DNA of 64,000 nt, taken from QIAW01 sp035487295. Lineage in GTDB: Bacteria; Acidobacteriota; Terriglobia; Terriglobales; Acidobacteriaceae. The stretch is from positions 62,001 through 126,000 of the forward strand of contig DATHMH010000013.1 of assembly GCA_035487295.1 (NCBI GenBank). Direction: 5' to 3'. The notes under the pieces are model-generated. The model worked only from the letters and a program-made list of their open reading frames with translations, was not told the origin of the DNA and did no database searches. Of this stretch, positions 36,265-45,300 are shown piece after piece. Within the stretch, counting starts at the first letter, position 1. The number at the start of each line of letters is the position of its first letter. A program made the translations under genes and the position numbers.

Positions 36265-37257
36265 ATGACGAATCAGTGGTTCACATGCAAACAGCGCCAT
36301 AGTTTAACCGGAAATACCACGACCAGAATGGCACTCATCTGCCTTTTGCTGCTGGCTTGTTTGCCTGGCATATCTGCCCAAAGCCAGAGTAAAGAAGCCC
36401 AATCCCAGCCCAAAGCTGCCCCAAATGCTGCAAACGATTCGCAGTGGAAAGCGGTCGAAGACGCCCTGGGCCGGCCGGGACAAGTGCAGCCCGATGGCGT
36501 GCTCAAATTCGGAATGCCACGCCGCGACCTGAAAGTTTCCGTCAATGGCGTCGAGGTTAAACCAGGATTCGCTCTAGGCTCATGGGCGGCATTCAAGAAA
36601 TCTGGCAGTGAAGCCATGGTCATGGGAGACCTTGTGCTTTTACAGGAAGAAGTCGCCCCCGTGATGGCCAAGCTTCAGGAAGAGGGTTTCGAGATCACCG
36701 CCTTGCACAACCACCTGCTGGGCGAAACCCCGCGAATCATGTATATGCACATTGGCGGGCACGGTGATGCGGTGAAGCTGGCGGAGAGCCTGAAGGCCGC
36801 GCTGGCGCTCACCGGGACTCCCCTGCCGGCTCCAATCGGCACTATGCCCAATGCAGAAATTGGCATCGACACTAAAAAGATCGGCGACATCATCGGCCGC
36901 ACGGGAAAAGTGAATGGAGGAATCCTGCAATTTGCGGTGCCGCGGGCCGAGCCCATTACCGATGGCGGCATGACCATTCCCAACTCTATGGGCATCAGCA
37001 CCGCCATCAACTTCCAGCCCACTGGTGACGGTCGCGCTGCCATCACCGGCGACTTCGTCCTTCTGGGAAAAGAAGTCAATCCTGTAATCAAGGCACTTCG
37101 CGAAAACGGCATCGCTGTCACCGCCGTGCATAACCACATGCTCACCGAGGAGCCGCGCTTGTTCTTCATGCACTTCTGGGCAAACGACGATGCCCTCAAG
37201 CTGGCCAAAGGATTGCGTGCTGCCCTCGATCAAACCAATTCAGCAAAGCCTGAATGA
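36265..37257 (+). CDS. Secreted DUF1259 (LppY/LpqO-like) protein, two tandem domains
   Basis: 330 residues from ATG 36265, preceded by GTGGAG. A signal peptide (MALICLLLLACLPGISAQ) follows a ~25-residue N-region. Two homologous halves follow: each has a GDLVLL or GDFVLL strand and ends with a His motif, ALHNHLLGETPRIMYMHIGG in the first and AVHNHMLTEEPRLFFMHFWA in the second. The conserved HNH...MH sets look like metal or oxyanion ligands (inference). The position between chrB and chrA suggests a periplasmic role in chromate resistance. Confidence 0.85.
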   Translation: MTNQWFTCKQRHSLTGNTTTRMALICLLLLACLPGISAQSQSKEAQSQPKAAPNAANDSQWKAVEDALGRPGQVQPDGVLKFGMPRRDLKVSVNGVEVKPGFALGSWAAFKKSGSEAMVMGDLVLLQEEVAPVMAKLQEEGFEITALHNHLLGETPRIMYMHIGGHGDAVKLAESLKAALALTGTPLPAPIGTMPNAEIGIDTKKIGDIIGRTGKVNGGILQFAVPRAEPITDGGMTIPNSMGISTAINFQPTGDGRAAITGDFVLLGKEVNPVIKALRENGIAVTAVHNHMLTEEPRLFFMHFWANDDALKLAKGLRAALDQTNSAKPE

Positions 37258-37300
37258 AACAGGAAGTCTGGAATACAGAGAGAGGCAATCGACAAACCCA

Positions 37301-38446
37301 ATGGAGCGCACCGATTCAACCGAGCGCTGCAGCCTATGGAAGCTGGTTGCATATTTCCTGCGCCTGGGGACGTTTGGCTTTGGCGGGCCAATCGCCCTGG
37401 CCGGCTACATGCAACGCGACCTGGTGGAAGAGCGCAGATGGATTGATAAACAGGATTACCTCGAAGGGCTGGCCTTCTCGCAGCTTGCCCCGGGCCCATT
37501 GGCCGCTCAATTGGCAATCTACTTAGGTTATATTCGCGCCGGATTCGTGGGAGCTACTCTGGTCGGCGTCTGCTTTGTACTTCCCTCTTTTCTCATGGTT
37601 TTGGGCTTGTCGGCGGCTTACGTGAAATATGGCGGCCTGCCCTGGATGCAGGCCCTCTTCTATGGAATCGGCGCCGCTGTGATTGGAATTATCGCCCGTT
37701 CTGCAACAAAGCTTGCCAGGACCACTTTGGGAAAAGATAAGTTGTTATGGATCATTTCCGCTGTTCTGGCAATATCAACCGCTGTCACGCAGCGTGAGAT
37801 CATCTGGCTTTTTTTCGCCGGCGGCGCGATTGCGCTGCTGGTGAAAGCTTTTCCCAAAAAAATACCCGACGCTTCAGCCGTTTCCTGCAAGATTTTTTCA
37901 TTGCTGGCGATTTTCCCCTTCGCCACCAAATCCGGAGAAGTGTTGTTGTTTTTCGCCAAGGCCGGTCTTTTTGTCTTCGGAAGCGGGCTGGCGATTGTGC
38001 CTTTTCTGCACGGAGGCGTCGTGCAAGATCACCATTGGCTGAACGAACGCCAGTTCATTGATGCCGTAGCCGTCGCCATGATTACCCCTGGCCCGGTTGT
38101 GATTACGGCAGCATTCATCGGTTTTCTGGTGGGAGGAGTGCAGGGAGCGGTAGCGGCTGCGATCGGCGTTTTTCTGCCGGTGTATCTCATGGTGGTGATC
38201 GTCGCGCCCTACTACCGGCGCCATTCCAGGAATCCGCAAATCCACGCCTTTGTTCAGGGAGTAACCGCCGCCGCCGTGGGTGCTATCGCCGGCGCAGTTT
38301 TTGTTCTTGGAAGGCACGCGCTTCACGATGTGCCAACAGCAACCATTGCAGTACTGGCGCTGCTGGTCCTTTGGCGATGGAAGGCGCCTGAACCCGCCAT
38401 CATTCTGGCAGCGGGCATCGCCGGGCTTGGTTTTTATAAAGGCTAG
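37301..38446 (+). CDS. chrA: Chromate transporter ChrA
   Basis: 381 residues from ATG 37301. Membrane efflux protein of the long-chain CHR type with two homologous halves: the first carries LGTFGFGGPIALAGYMQRDL, the second AGLFVFGSGLAIVPFLHGGV and ITPGPVVITAAFIGFLVGG. About ten membrane helices are visible. It exports chromate using the membrane potential. It follows the DUF1259 gene by 43 bases, so co-transcription is likely. The ribosome site (AGAGAGG) lies further away than usual. Confidence 0.92.
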   Translation: MERTDSTERCSLWKLVAYFLRLGTFGFGGPIALAGYMQRDLVEERRWIDKQDYLEGLAFSQLAPGPLAAQLAIYLGYIRAGFVGATLVGVCFVLPSFLMVLGLSAAYVKYGGLPWMQALFYGIGAAVIGIIARSATKLARTTLGKDKLLWIISAVLAISTAVTQREIIWLFFAGGAIALLVKAFPKKIPDASAVSCKIFSLLAIFPFATKSGEVLLFFAKAGLFVFGSGLAIVPFLHGGVVQDHHWLNERQFIDAVAVAMITPGPVVITAAFIGFLVGGVQGAVAAAIGVFLPVYLMVVIVAPYYRRHSRNPQIHAFVQGVTAAAVGAIAGAVFVLGRHALHDVPTATIAVLALLVLWRWKAPEPAIILAAGIAGLGFYKG

Positions 38447-38639
38447 AGCTGTCTCACAATTGATCGGAAGATTTCACGCTCCTAAGGAAAATCAGCGCTT
38501 TGAGGACGAAAGAATACGGAAGGTTCTAAATGGCTCAATGACCTAATTCCAGCTCTGGCCAGCAGTTTCCCATAGCGCTTGCGCCGCATCTTAATTGCAT
38601 GAGACGTTCTATGTCGTGTGCGTGTGGAGAGCACTCCTA

Positions 38640-38963
38640 ATGAAACTAATCGATCAACTACGTAATGCGAAAGAACAAAGCAAAGAAGCCGCCCATCGCG
38701 TACTGGAGCGCGCCCGCCGGTCCGGACGAAGTCTGGAGCGGCACTTGCGGCAAAAGATGAGAATCTATCCTCGCTCCCTGCAACCCGCCTCTCCTGTGGA
38801 TGCCCATAAAGCCGTCGTGATGCAGGATGACGAGGTGGAAGAAACCGTAAAAGCGGAGTTCCAGAAACGCCAACCCATCGTTTCGATTTATGGAGAAGAC
38901 ATTGAACCCGGTCGGGAAGACCGGCGCAAAGAAAAGCCCAAATCTGACCGGAAAATTGCCTAG
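38640..38963 (+). CDS. Small basic hypothetical protein
   Basis: 107 residues from ATG 38640 (GGAG 10 bases upstream). Strongly charged and Arg/Lys-rich (RVLERARRSGRSLERHLRQK), probably helical then disordered. No family recognised. It is the only candidate gene between chrA and tmk; the stretch 38447-38639 shows nothing else. Confidence 0.55.
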   Translation: MKLIDQLRNAKEQSKEAAHRVLERARRSGRSLERHLRQKMRIYPRSLQPASPVDAHKAVVMQDDEVEETVKAEFQKRQPIVSIYGEDIEPGREDRRKEKPKSDRKIA

Positions 38964-39019
38964 AAGGCCGTTCTCAAGTCGCACCTGTTCGTCCTGACCA
39001 GATAGTTCCTCCTGCTATC

Positions 39020-39757
39020 ATGCTTGTCATGGCCGCTGCAGGACAGGGAAAATTCATTACCTTTGAGGGCCTCGACGGCTGTGGCAAGAGCACCCAACTG
39101 GAAAAACTGGCAGTACGCCTGCGTCAACGCAAATTGGATGTGCTTTCGACTCGCGAGCCGGGAGGCACTGCCCTGGGCGACCGCGTCCGAACGATTTTGC
39201 TGGATTCACGCACCACCGGCCTTGACGCCTACGCTGAACTCGCGCTGATGTTTGCCGCCCGCGCCCAGCACGTCCATGCGGTAATTCTTCCCGCAATCGG
39301 CGCCGGCAGGGTTGTGCTCTGCGACCGCTTCACCGACTCCAGCGAAGCCTACCAGGGCGGCGGACGCCAATTGGGCTCTGAGCCTGTGCTGGCGCTGCAT
39401 CGCTTCCTTTGCAATGGCCTGCAGCCGGATCTGACCATCCTGATGGATTCTGATGTAGCCGGCAGTGTGGCCCGGGCGCGCCGCCGCAATTTTGCCCAAA
39501 GCGAGGAAAAAGCTAAAGCCAGGGGCGCGCACGGAAAAACCAAAGCCCGGGAACAAAACCGGACCCACGATGAAGGCCGTTTCGAGCGCGAGAACCAGGC
39601 CTTCTTCGAACGCGTACACAGCACCTACCACGAGATTGCCCGGCGGGAACCAGAACGCGTCGTCATAATTGACGCCCGGGGTTCCATCGAATCAGTCCAC
39701 AGCGAGATTGTGCAGGTAGTGGAAACGAGGCTAGGCTTGCCCGCAAAGAAACCATAA
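39020..39757 (+). CDS. tmk: Thymidylate kinase with extended LID
   Basis: 245 residues, longer than the ~210 usual for Tmk. It phosphorylates dTMP to dTDP. P-loop EGLDGCGKST (16-25), STREPGGTALGDRVR, and DRFTDSSEAYQGGGRQL are intact. The LID region, normally short, contains a basic ~25-residue insertion (RRNFAQSEEKAKARGAHGK, then TKAREQNRTHDEGRF) before the helix FERENQAFFERV. ATG 39020 or ATG 39029 may be the start. Confidence 0.92.
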   Translation: MLVMAAAGQGKFITFEGLDGCGKSTQLEKLAVRLRQRKLDVLSTREPGGTALGDRVRTILLDSRTTGLDAYAELALMFAARAQHVHAVILPAIGAGRVVLCDRFTDSSEAYQGGGRQLGSEPVLALHRFLCNGLQPDLTILMDSDVAGSVARARRRNFAQSEEKAKARGAHGKTKAREQNRTHDEGRFERENQAFFERVHSTYHEIARREPERVVIIDARGSIESVHSEIVQVVETRLGLPAKKP

Positions 39758-39848
39758 AAAAAGCTCTGCTCCCGTAAATTTTGCCTTTGTGTACCTTCGT
39801 GTCCTTTGTGGTTTAAGATTTTGAACTGAGTACCGAGTACTTTCTTAT

Positions 39849-40937
39849 ATGAGCTTTAGCGATTTCATCGGAAACGAGAGTGCCATCGCCAACATCCGCC
39901 AGATGCTGGCGCATGACCGCTTTCCGCATGCCGTCATCATTGCCGGGGCCGAGGGCGCGGGCAAGTACACCCTGGCACAGATGATTGCCAAGACGATGAA
40001 CTGTCTGCAACCTCCACCTGGGAGCTTGCCTGATTTCTGTGGCATCTGCGCCAATTGCCAGCGCATTGCCGAGGCCGACGCTTTGGAAGCCCGCCGCGCC
40101 GAAGCCGTGGAGGCGCGCGAGGCCCTGCGCGAGACCGACAAGAAAGAAACCCGCATTTTCATACAGACTCATCCTGACGTGCTGGTGATTCCCCCAGATC
40201 CGCCGCAGCTCATGATCAAAGTGGACCAGGTTCGCCGCGTCACTGAGACAATTTATTTTCGCCCTTCCAGTGGCAGCCGCCGGGTTTACATCTTCACCAA
40301 TTCCGCCTTCATGAAAGAGGCGGCCAACGCATTGCTCAAGGTCCTGGAAGAGCCGCCGGAGTTTGCCACCATTTTTCTGCTCACCACCAACGCCGGCGAG
40401 TTGCTGCCCACCATTCGTTCGCGCGCCATCCAGCTCACACTCGCTCCTTTGAGCGTAGAGCAACTGGAGTCGCTGATCGCCAAACGCCAGCCGGCGCTCG
40501 GCGCCAAACAGCGCAGCCTGGTGGCCAGGCTTTCCGAGGGCGCATATGGTAAGGCACAATCTTTTGACTTGGCCGCATATCTGGCGGCGCGCGCCGACGC
40601 TCTCACCCTCTTACATGCCGCCAAGACCGAAGATCACTCCTCGCTATTCAAAGTCACGGAAGCTTACCGAGCGGGTTCGGAAGGCAAGGAAAAAACCACA
40701 CAGCTTCTCAGGACAATGCATTCGCTTCTGGAAGACTTAATGTATCTGCAATCAGGCACGCCTGAGCTGGTCAGGAACCTCGATATTGCAGGAGAGCTGG
40801 AACGGATGGCCAGGGCGCTTCCCTTTCGCTGGATCGAGAGCGCCAGCCGCCGACTCAGCGAGGTCGAAAGCGGCATGCGCCGCAACCTGTTGCGCTCGCT
40901 CTCGCTCGATGCTTTCGCTGTTTCGCTGGAACAGTAA
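39849..40937 (+). CDS. holB: DNA polymerase III delta' subunit
   Basis: 362 residues, a clamp-loader subunit. It has AAA+ features: GAEGAGKYTLAQMIAK (a Walker A that is imperfect, as is common in delta'), a zinc module FCGICANCQRI, and a sensor region ANALLKVLEEPPEFATIFLL followed by PTIRSRAIQLTL. A ~30-residue Glu/Arg-rich insertion after the zinc module (EADALEARRAEAVEAREALR) is not usual. The next gene upstream is tmk, a frequent partner of holB in bacteria. Confidence 0.9.
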   Translation: MSFSDFIGNESAIANIRQMLAHDRFPHAVIIAGAEGAGKYTLAQMIAKTMNCLQPPPGSLPDFCGICANCQRIAEADALEARRAEAVEAREALRETDKKETRIFIQTHPDVLVIPPDPPQLMIKVDQVRRVTETIYFRPSSGSRRVYIFTNSAFMKEAANALLKVLEEPPEFATIFLLTTNAGELLPTIRSRAIQLTLAPLSVEQLESLIAKRQPALGAKQRSLVARLSEGAYGKAQSFDLAAYLAARADALTLLHAAKTEDHSSLFKVTEAYRAGSEGKEKTTQLLRTMHSLLEDLMYLQSGTPELVRNLDIAGELERMARALPFRWIESASRRLSEVESGMRRNLLRSLSLDAFAVSLEQ

Positions 40938-40983
40938 TCTTAGCTGGTGGTTAAGATGGGTAAGCGAAAAGTGAGCGGCTAAA

Positions 40984-41946
40984 ATGGCGCGAATGAGGTT
41001 TTCTCTCTTACTTTTGTCCGGAGTGCTGCTCGGTTCCACGGGCCAGGCTGCTCCGGTCTCCGCGCTGCCGTACGAAAGCAGCATGTTGCCCGCTGATACC
41101 CCCAAGCCCGCAGAGACGTACAGCAAGCTCGTGGACCTGGTTCAGGTGATCTTTACGGTCACCGATAAGCGCGGCGAGTTTGTAAAAGACTTGAAGCAAG
41201 ACCAATTCAAGCTCCTGGACAACAACCTGCCTCCCAAAGAAATCGTGGGTTTTGAATCACAGACCGATCTGCCTTTGCGGGTAGGGCTGCTATTTGACAA
41301 CAGCAATTCCATCCGTGAGCGCTTCCTGTTCGAGCAACAGGCAACCGGGCAGTTCTTGCGGAAAATCATCCGGCCGCAATCCGACAAAGCCTTCGTTCTG
41401 GCATTTGATGAGGTTCCAGAGGTGACCCAGGACTTCACCAGCGACCCTGACAAGCTCAACACCGGCATCCAGGTCATTCGCCCGGGGGGCGGCACTGCTA
41501 TGTGGGACGCCGTTTACTACGCCTGCCGGGATAAGATGATGAAAGAAGAGAACAATACGCCGGTGCGGAGGGCAATCATTCTGTTGTCGGATGGCGATGA
41601 CAACCAGAGCCGGGTTCTGCGGCAGGAAGCTGTTGAAATGGCGCAGCGCGCTGAGGTAATTATTTACACCATCAGCACCAACCTGAACAACATTCAGGAT
41701 AGCGGCGACCACAATCTTCAGGCCCTGGCTGACGCCACCGGGGGCCGCGCATTCTATCCTTATAAGGTTTCGGAAATCTCTGACGATCTCAGTCAAATCC
41801 AGAGCGAACTCCGGAGTCAGTATTCAATTTCCTACAAACCTGACGATTTCATTCCCAATGGTCAGTTTCGCTCTATCCAAATCATTCCTGCGAATAAGAG
41901 ATTGATGGTCAGGGCAAGAAAAGGCTATTTTACGGCGAAGAGATAG
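40984..41946 (+). CDS. Secreted VWFA-related (acidobacterial) domain protein
   Basis: 320 residues. Signal peptide RFSLLLLSGVLLGSTGQAAP. A short beta domain (VFTVTDKRGEFVKDL, FKLLDNN) precedes the von Willebrand A fold with the MIDAS-type sequence GLLFDNSNSIRERF and the Thr-containing loop GGGTAMWDAVYYA. The C-terminus has SYKPDDFIPNGQFRSIQI. This is the architecture of a family named for its abundance in Acidobacteria; ligand unknown. Confidence 0.88.
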   Translation: MARMRFSLLLLSGVLLGSTGQAAPVSALPYESSMLPADTPKPAETYSKLVDLVQVIFTVTDKRGEFVKDLKQDQFKLLDNNLPPKEIVGFESQTDLPLRVGLLFDNSNSIRERFLFEQQATGQFLRKIIRPQSDKAFVLAFDEVPEVTQDFTSDPDKLNTGIQVIRPGGGTAMWDAVYYACRDKMMKEENNTPVRRAIILLSDGDDNQSRVLRQEAVEMAQRAEVIIYTISTNLNNIQDSGDHNLQALADATGGRAFYPYKVSEISDDLSQIQSELRSQYSISYKPDDFIPNGQFRSIQIIPANKRLMVRARKGYFTAKR

Positions 41947-42063
41947 CAATCAGGAGATAGCGTTCGCCCGGAACAGCCGATGACACGATTCCCCATACCG
42001 TTTTAGTTATTTCTGTAGGGTTCTATAGCTTTTGTCATCCCGACCGGAGCCGCGTGGGTGAAC

Positions 42064-42132
42064 AAAAAGTTCGCGCTGTCCTGCGCGGACTTTTTGCGAG
42101 GGCGTAGCAGCCTGCTTTTGGCTGCGAAGCCC
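42064..42132. repeat. Two hairpins incl. shared REP-like hairpin, copy 2
   Basis: AAAAAGTTCGCGC (42064-42076) pairs with GCGCGGACTTTTT (42083-42095), a hairpin followed by few extra Us that could end the VWA transcript. Directly after it, GGGCGTAGCAGCC/GGCTGCGAAGCCC (42100-42132) is the second copy of the hairpin at 13946-13979. The rest of the gap 41947-42248 has no gene. Confidence 0.65.
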
Positions 42133-42248
42133 TTCAGACCAAAGCGGCGGAGCGGAGGGACCTAGGTTTTTGCGTGCATCTCCAGATTCTGTTTTTGCTT
42201 GTCCTGTTTCCTTACACAAAAAACTAAACAGGTCTAGTCGCACCATTC

Positions 42249-42283
42249 AAAAAGGCCTTCTCCGTAAGAGAAGGCCCTTTTAT
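42249..42283. terminator. Bidirectional intrinsic terminator
   Basis: Stem GGCCTTCTC (42254-42262), loop CGTAA, GAGAAGGCC (42268-42276). On the plus strand it is followed by CTTTTATT, and on the minus strand the stem is followed by TTTTTG. It separates the convergent VWA and TonB-receptor genes and would stop both. Confidence 0.85.
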
Positions 42284-42300
42284 TCTGTCAGCTCTTCAAC

Positions 42301-45300
42301 CTACCACGTCAACCGTATGGCAAACTGAATTTCCCGCGGCTCGTGGGCAGACTTGATCTTGCCGAAATCGGGATTCACGGTCACGCCATCGGTGCTGTAG
42401 GTGCTGATGGGGTTGAAGTAGTTGGCGCGGTCAAACAGGTTGTAGAACTCGGTGCGGAAAATAAGCATCCTGGTTTCTGATCCGAGATGAAACCCCTTCT
42501 GAACGGCAAAGTTCGTGTTGATATAGTTGGGCCCGGTAAAGGCATTGCGGCTGGAGTTTCCGGTGCACGGCGTTCCCGCCAGGGGCTGGAAGACGTTGCC
42601 CTGGAAGCCCGGAGTTCCAGTCGCGTTCGGGTAAGGCCCCGCGCAAAGCGCCGACTGCGAAGCAAGCTGCAGATTGGCGACACTGATAGCGCCGTTAGGG
42701 TTATTAGTTACCTGCACCGGCCCGAGCACGTTGACGCGCTGGTTCAGCTCACCCGCTATAGGTCCGGCAAAGATGGTAAACGGCTGGCCGGACTGCGCCG
42801 TGAAGACGCCGCTGAGTTGCCAGTCACCCATCCAGACGCTCTTATGCAGTGAAGGAATGTCCCAGGTGTAGTCGATCACACCGCGGTGGGTGGAGTTGAA
42901 ATCCGAAGGTCCACGGTCGTTACGCATGAAGTTGCCCGGGCTCTGGGGCAGCAGGTAAGGAGTCACCTGCGGCTGCCCTGCTCCGGTGGTCGTGACCGCG
43001 CTGGGGTTGAAGTTGATGGTGGGGATGGTCAGCGGAACCCGCTCGCCGCCGATGGTGCAGAATACTCCAAAGAAAACGCATTGCGCCGTCGGATTGTCTG
43101 AACCAAACACCCCGTAACCAATCGAAAGGTTCGACAGGCTGAGCGGCAGCGTATTGAAGGTGCTGCTCGAAGCATTGTCGATCGCCTTGGAGAATACGTA
43201 TGTGCCGTTCAGGTGCAGGCCGTGCCACTCCGCCGCGCGCACCCGGAAGTACCCGGAGTGATAGCTGGAGCTGCCCTCATTGGTCATGGTGAAGATAGGG
43301 AAGAAGGTCGTGTTTCCCGCCGTACCGTTGAACAGGTTGAACTCATTCCCAAAATTCTGGTTGTAGATAACCGGCAGCTTGCGCGCCAGGTCGCCGATAT
43401 AGCCAATTTCTGTGGTCAGCTTGTTGCTGATCTGCTGCTGGATTGAGGCGCTCAGCTGCATCGAGTAGGGCGTTGCCGTGTGGCGGGTGTCACGCGCGTA
43501 AATGGCAAATGGCTCGGCCGCGCTGGCATAAAAACTGTAGGGGTTTATGCCATCGCGCGAAAGCGAGTTCAGTACCGCGGGATTGACCACCGCGCTTCCC
43601 ACTCCGCAGGTGGTAAAGTTGTTCGCCGGACAGAATTTCTTCCCTCGGATATCGCGCACCACGCCAAACAACGCATTGCCATTGGCAAAAGTGACCGGGC
43701 GGTTGTACATCAACTGATCGGTATAGCTGGCCGGAAGCTGGTCATAGAACATGCCTCCACCCACGCGGAACACGGTGCGGCCGGTGCCAAAAACATCCCA
43801 GGCCAGGCCGGCGCGCGGGGCAAAGTTGTTTCGGTCCGCGCGGGTAATCTGGTTGAACACGCCGCTTGAGGTGCTGTTGCACGTCCACACCCGGTTAATG
43901 TTGGGAGCGGTAGTCACTCCGGCGGAAAGCGCGTCATACGAGGGCAATGAATTGCAGGGCTGTCCCCACGGATCGACAACGTTGGAGTGGTTTTCCTGCA
44001 CCAGGCCGTTGGCGACCGGATCAAAGTTCCAAAGCTGGTCGTGCGCATCCTCGGGACGACCAAAATATTCGTAGCGTACGCCCAGGTTCAGGGTCACGCG
44101 CGAGTGAATGTGCCAGGCATCCTGCAGGAACCCGCCAAAGGCCCAGGAATGCAGGCGCGTGGCAAAGGCGGTTTGCTGCTGCTGATAGAAATCAAAGCTG
44201 GGGGCGGCAAAGGCGTTGGTTGCTCCGCGGTTGGCGGCGCACTCCTGATTACAGCCTTCGCTGTCACTGGTGAATTCGCCGATGTTTGAGGAATACATGA
44301 AGCCGCGGGCGAAAGAGGCATCGGTATATTCGTTACTCAGGTTGCGAATCTCCCCGCCGAACTTGATCGAGTGCTTGCCGTGCGTCCAGGATGTGTTGTC
44401 GGCGAAGAACAACGTGGTATCGCGGCGGTGCGTAGGCGCGCCCAGGGGTGCGCCCAGGCGGGCGAAGGGGAACAGGTAATCCAGGGTGGGAAACTGCTCG
44501 GCGGCAAAGAAAGCGGCGTTGGCGCCGGTAAAGAAATCGGACCAACTGGCAATTGCCCCCGCCTTGCCGGGGGTCGCTCCGCTATATTGCGGATCGATTC
44601 CGTTCAACAAAACCGTAGGCAGGCCCGCGCCGGGCAAACCCAGGGTACGGGCATCGAGGTTTTGGTCCTGCGGGGTCTCATTCACGCGGAAGCGATTAAA
44701 GCCTACGCGCGCCTCCGTGATCCAGGCTGAGGTAAATGTGTGGGTGTAGGAAAGATTCAGGTTCTGGTTCAGAACATCGCGAAACGCGCCGTTGCCGGCA
44801 TAGCTTGGGCTTGAAGGCAGCGAGTCGTCGTGGAGTTCGTTGAGAAACTGCATGGCATAGCGCGCCGACCAGCTTGTCTTATCCGATTGAATGTAATCGG
44901 TGCGGCCCAGCCCATTGTGCACATGCGTATAGTTGGGCGCCTGCCCGCGGAAGAATTCCAGCGCTCCGGGAACTCCCACCACATTTGAGGCTGGAAAAAG
45001 CCCCAGAATTTTCTGGTCAAGCACATAGCTGGGATTGGTAGGAGCGAAATTCACCGCTCCAAATGGCGCATAGGTGCGGTCAAAGGCGGAGGGGACGCGC
45101 TCGAAAACCGGATTAGGGTTCTTAATCAAGGTGCCTTCATAGCTGCCAAAGCCAAACCACTTGTCTTTGCTGAAGGGCCCGCCCATGTTCAGCCCGAACT
45201 GCTTGGAGTCAAAGGGAATCTTATGGCTGTCGTTGGCCTTCAGTATGCTGGCCGGATCGAAAAACGTGTTCTTGCCAAAAAGTCCGGGCGTGGCGGCGCA

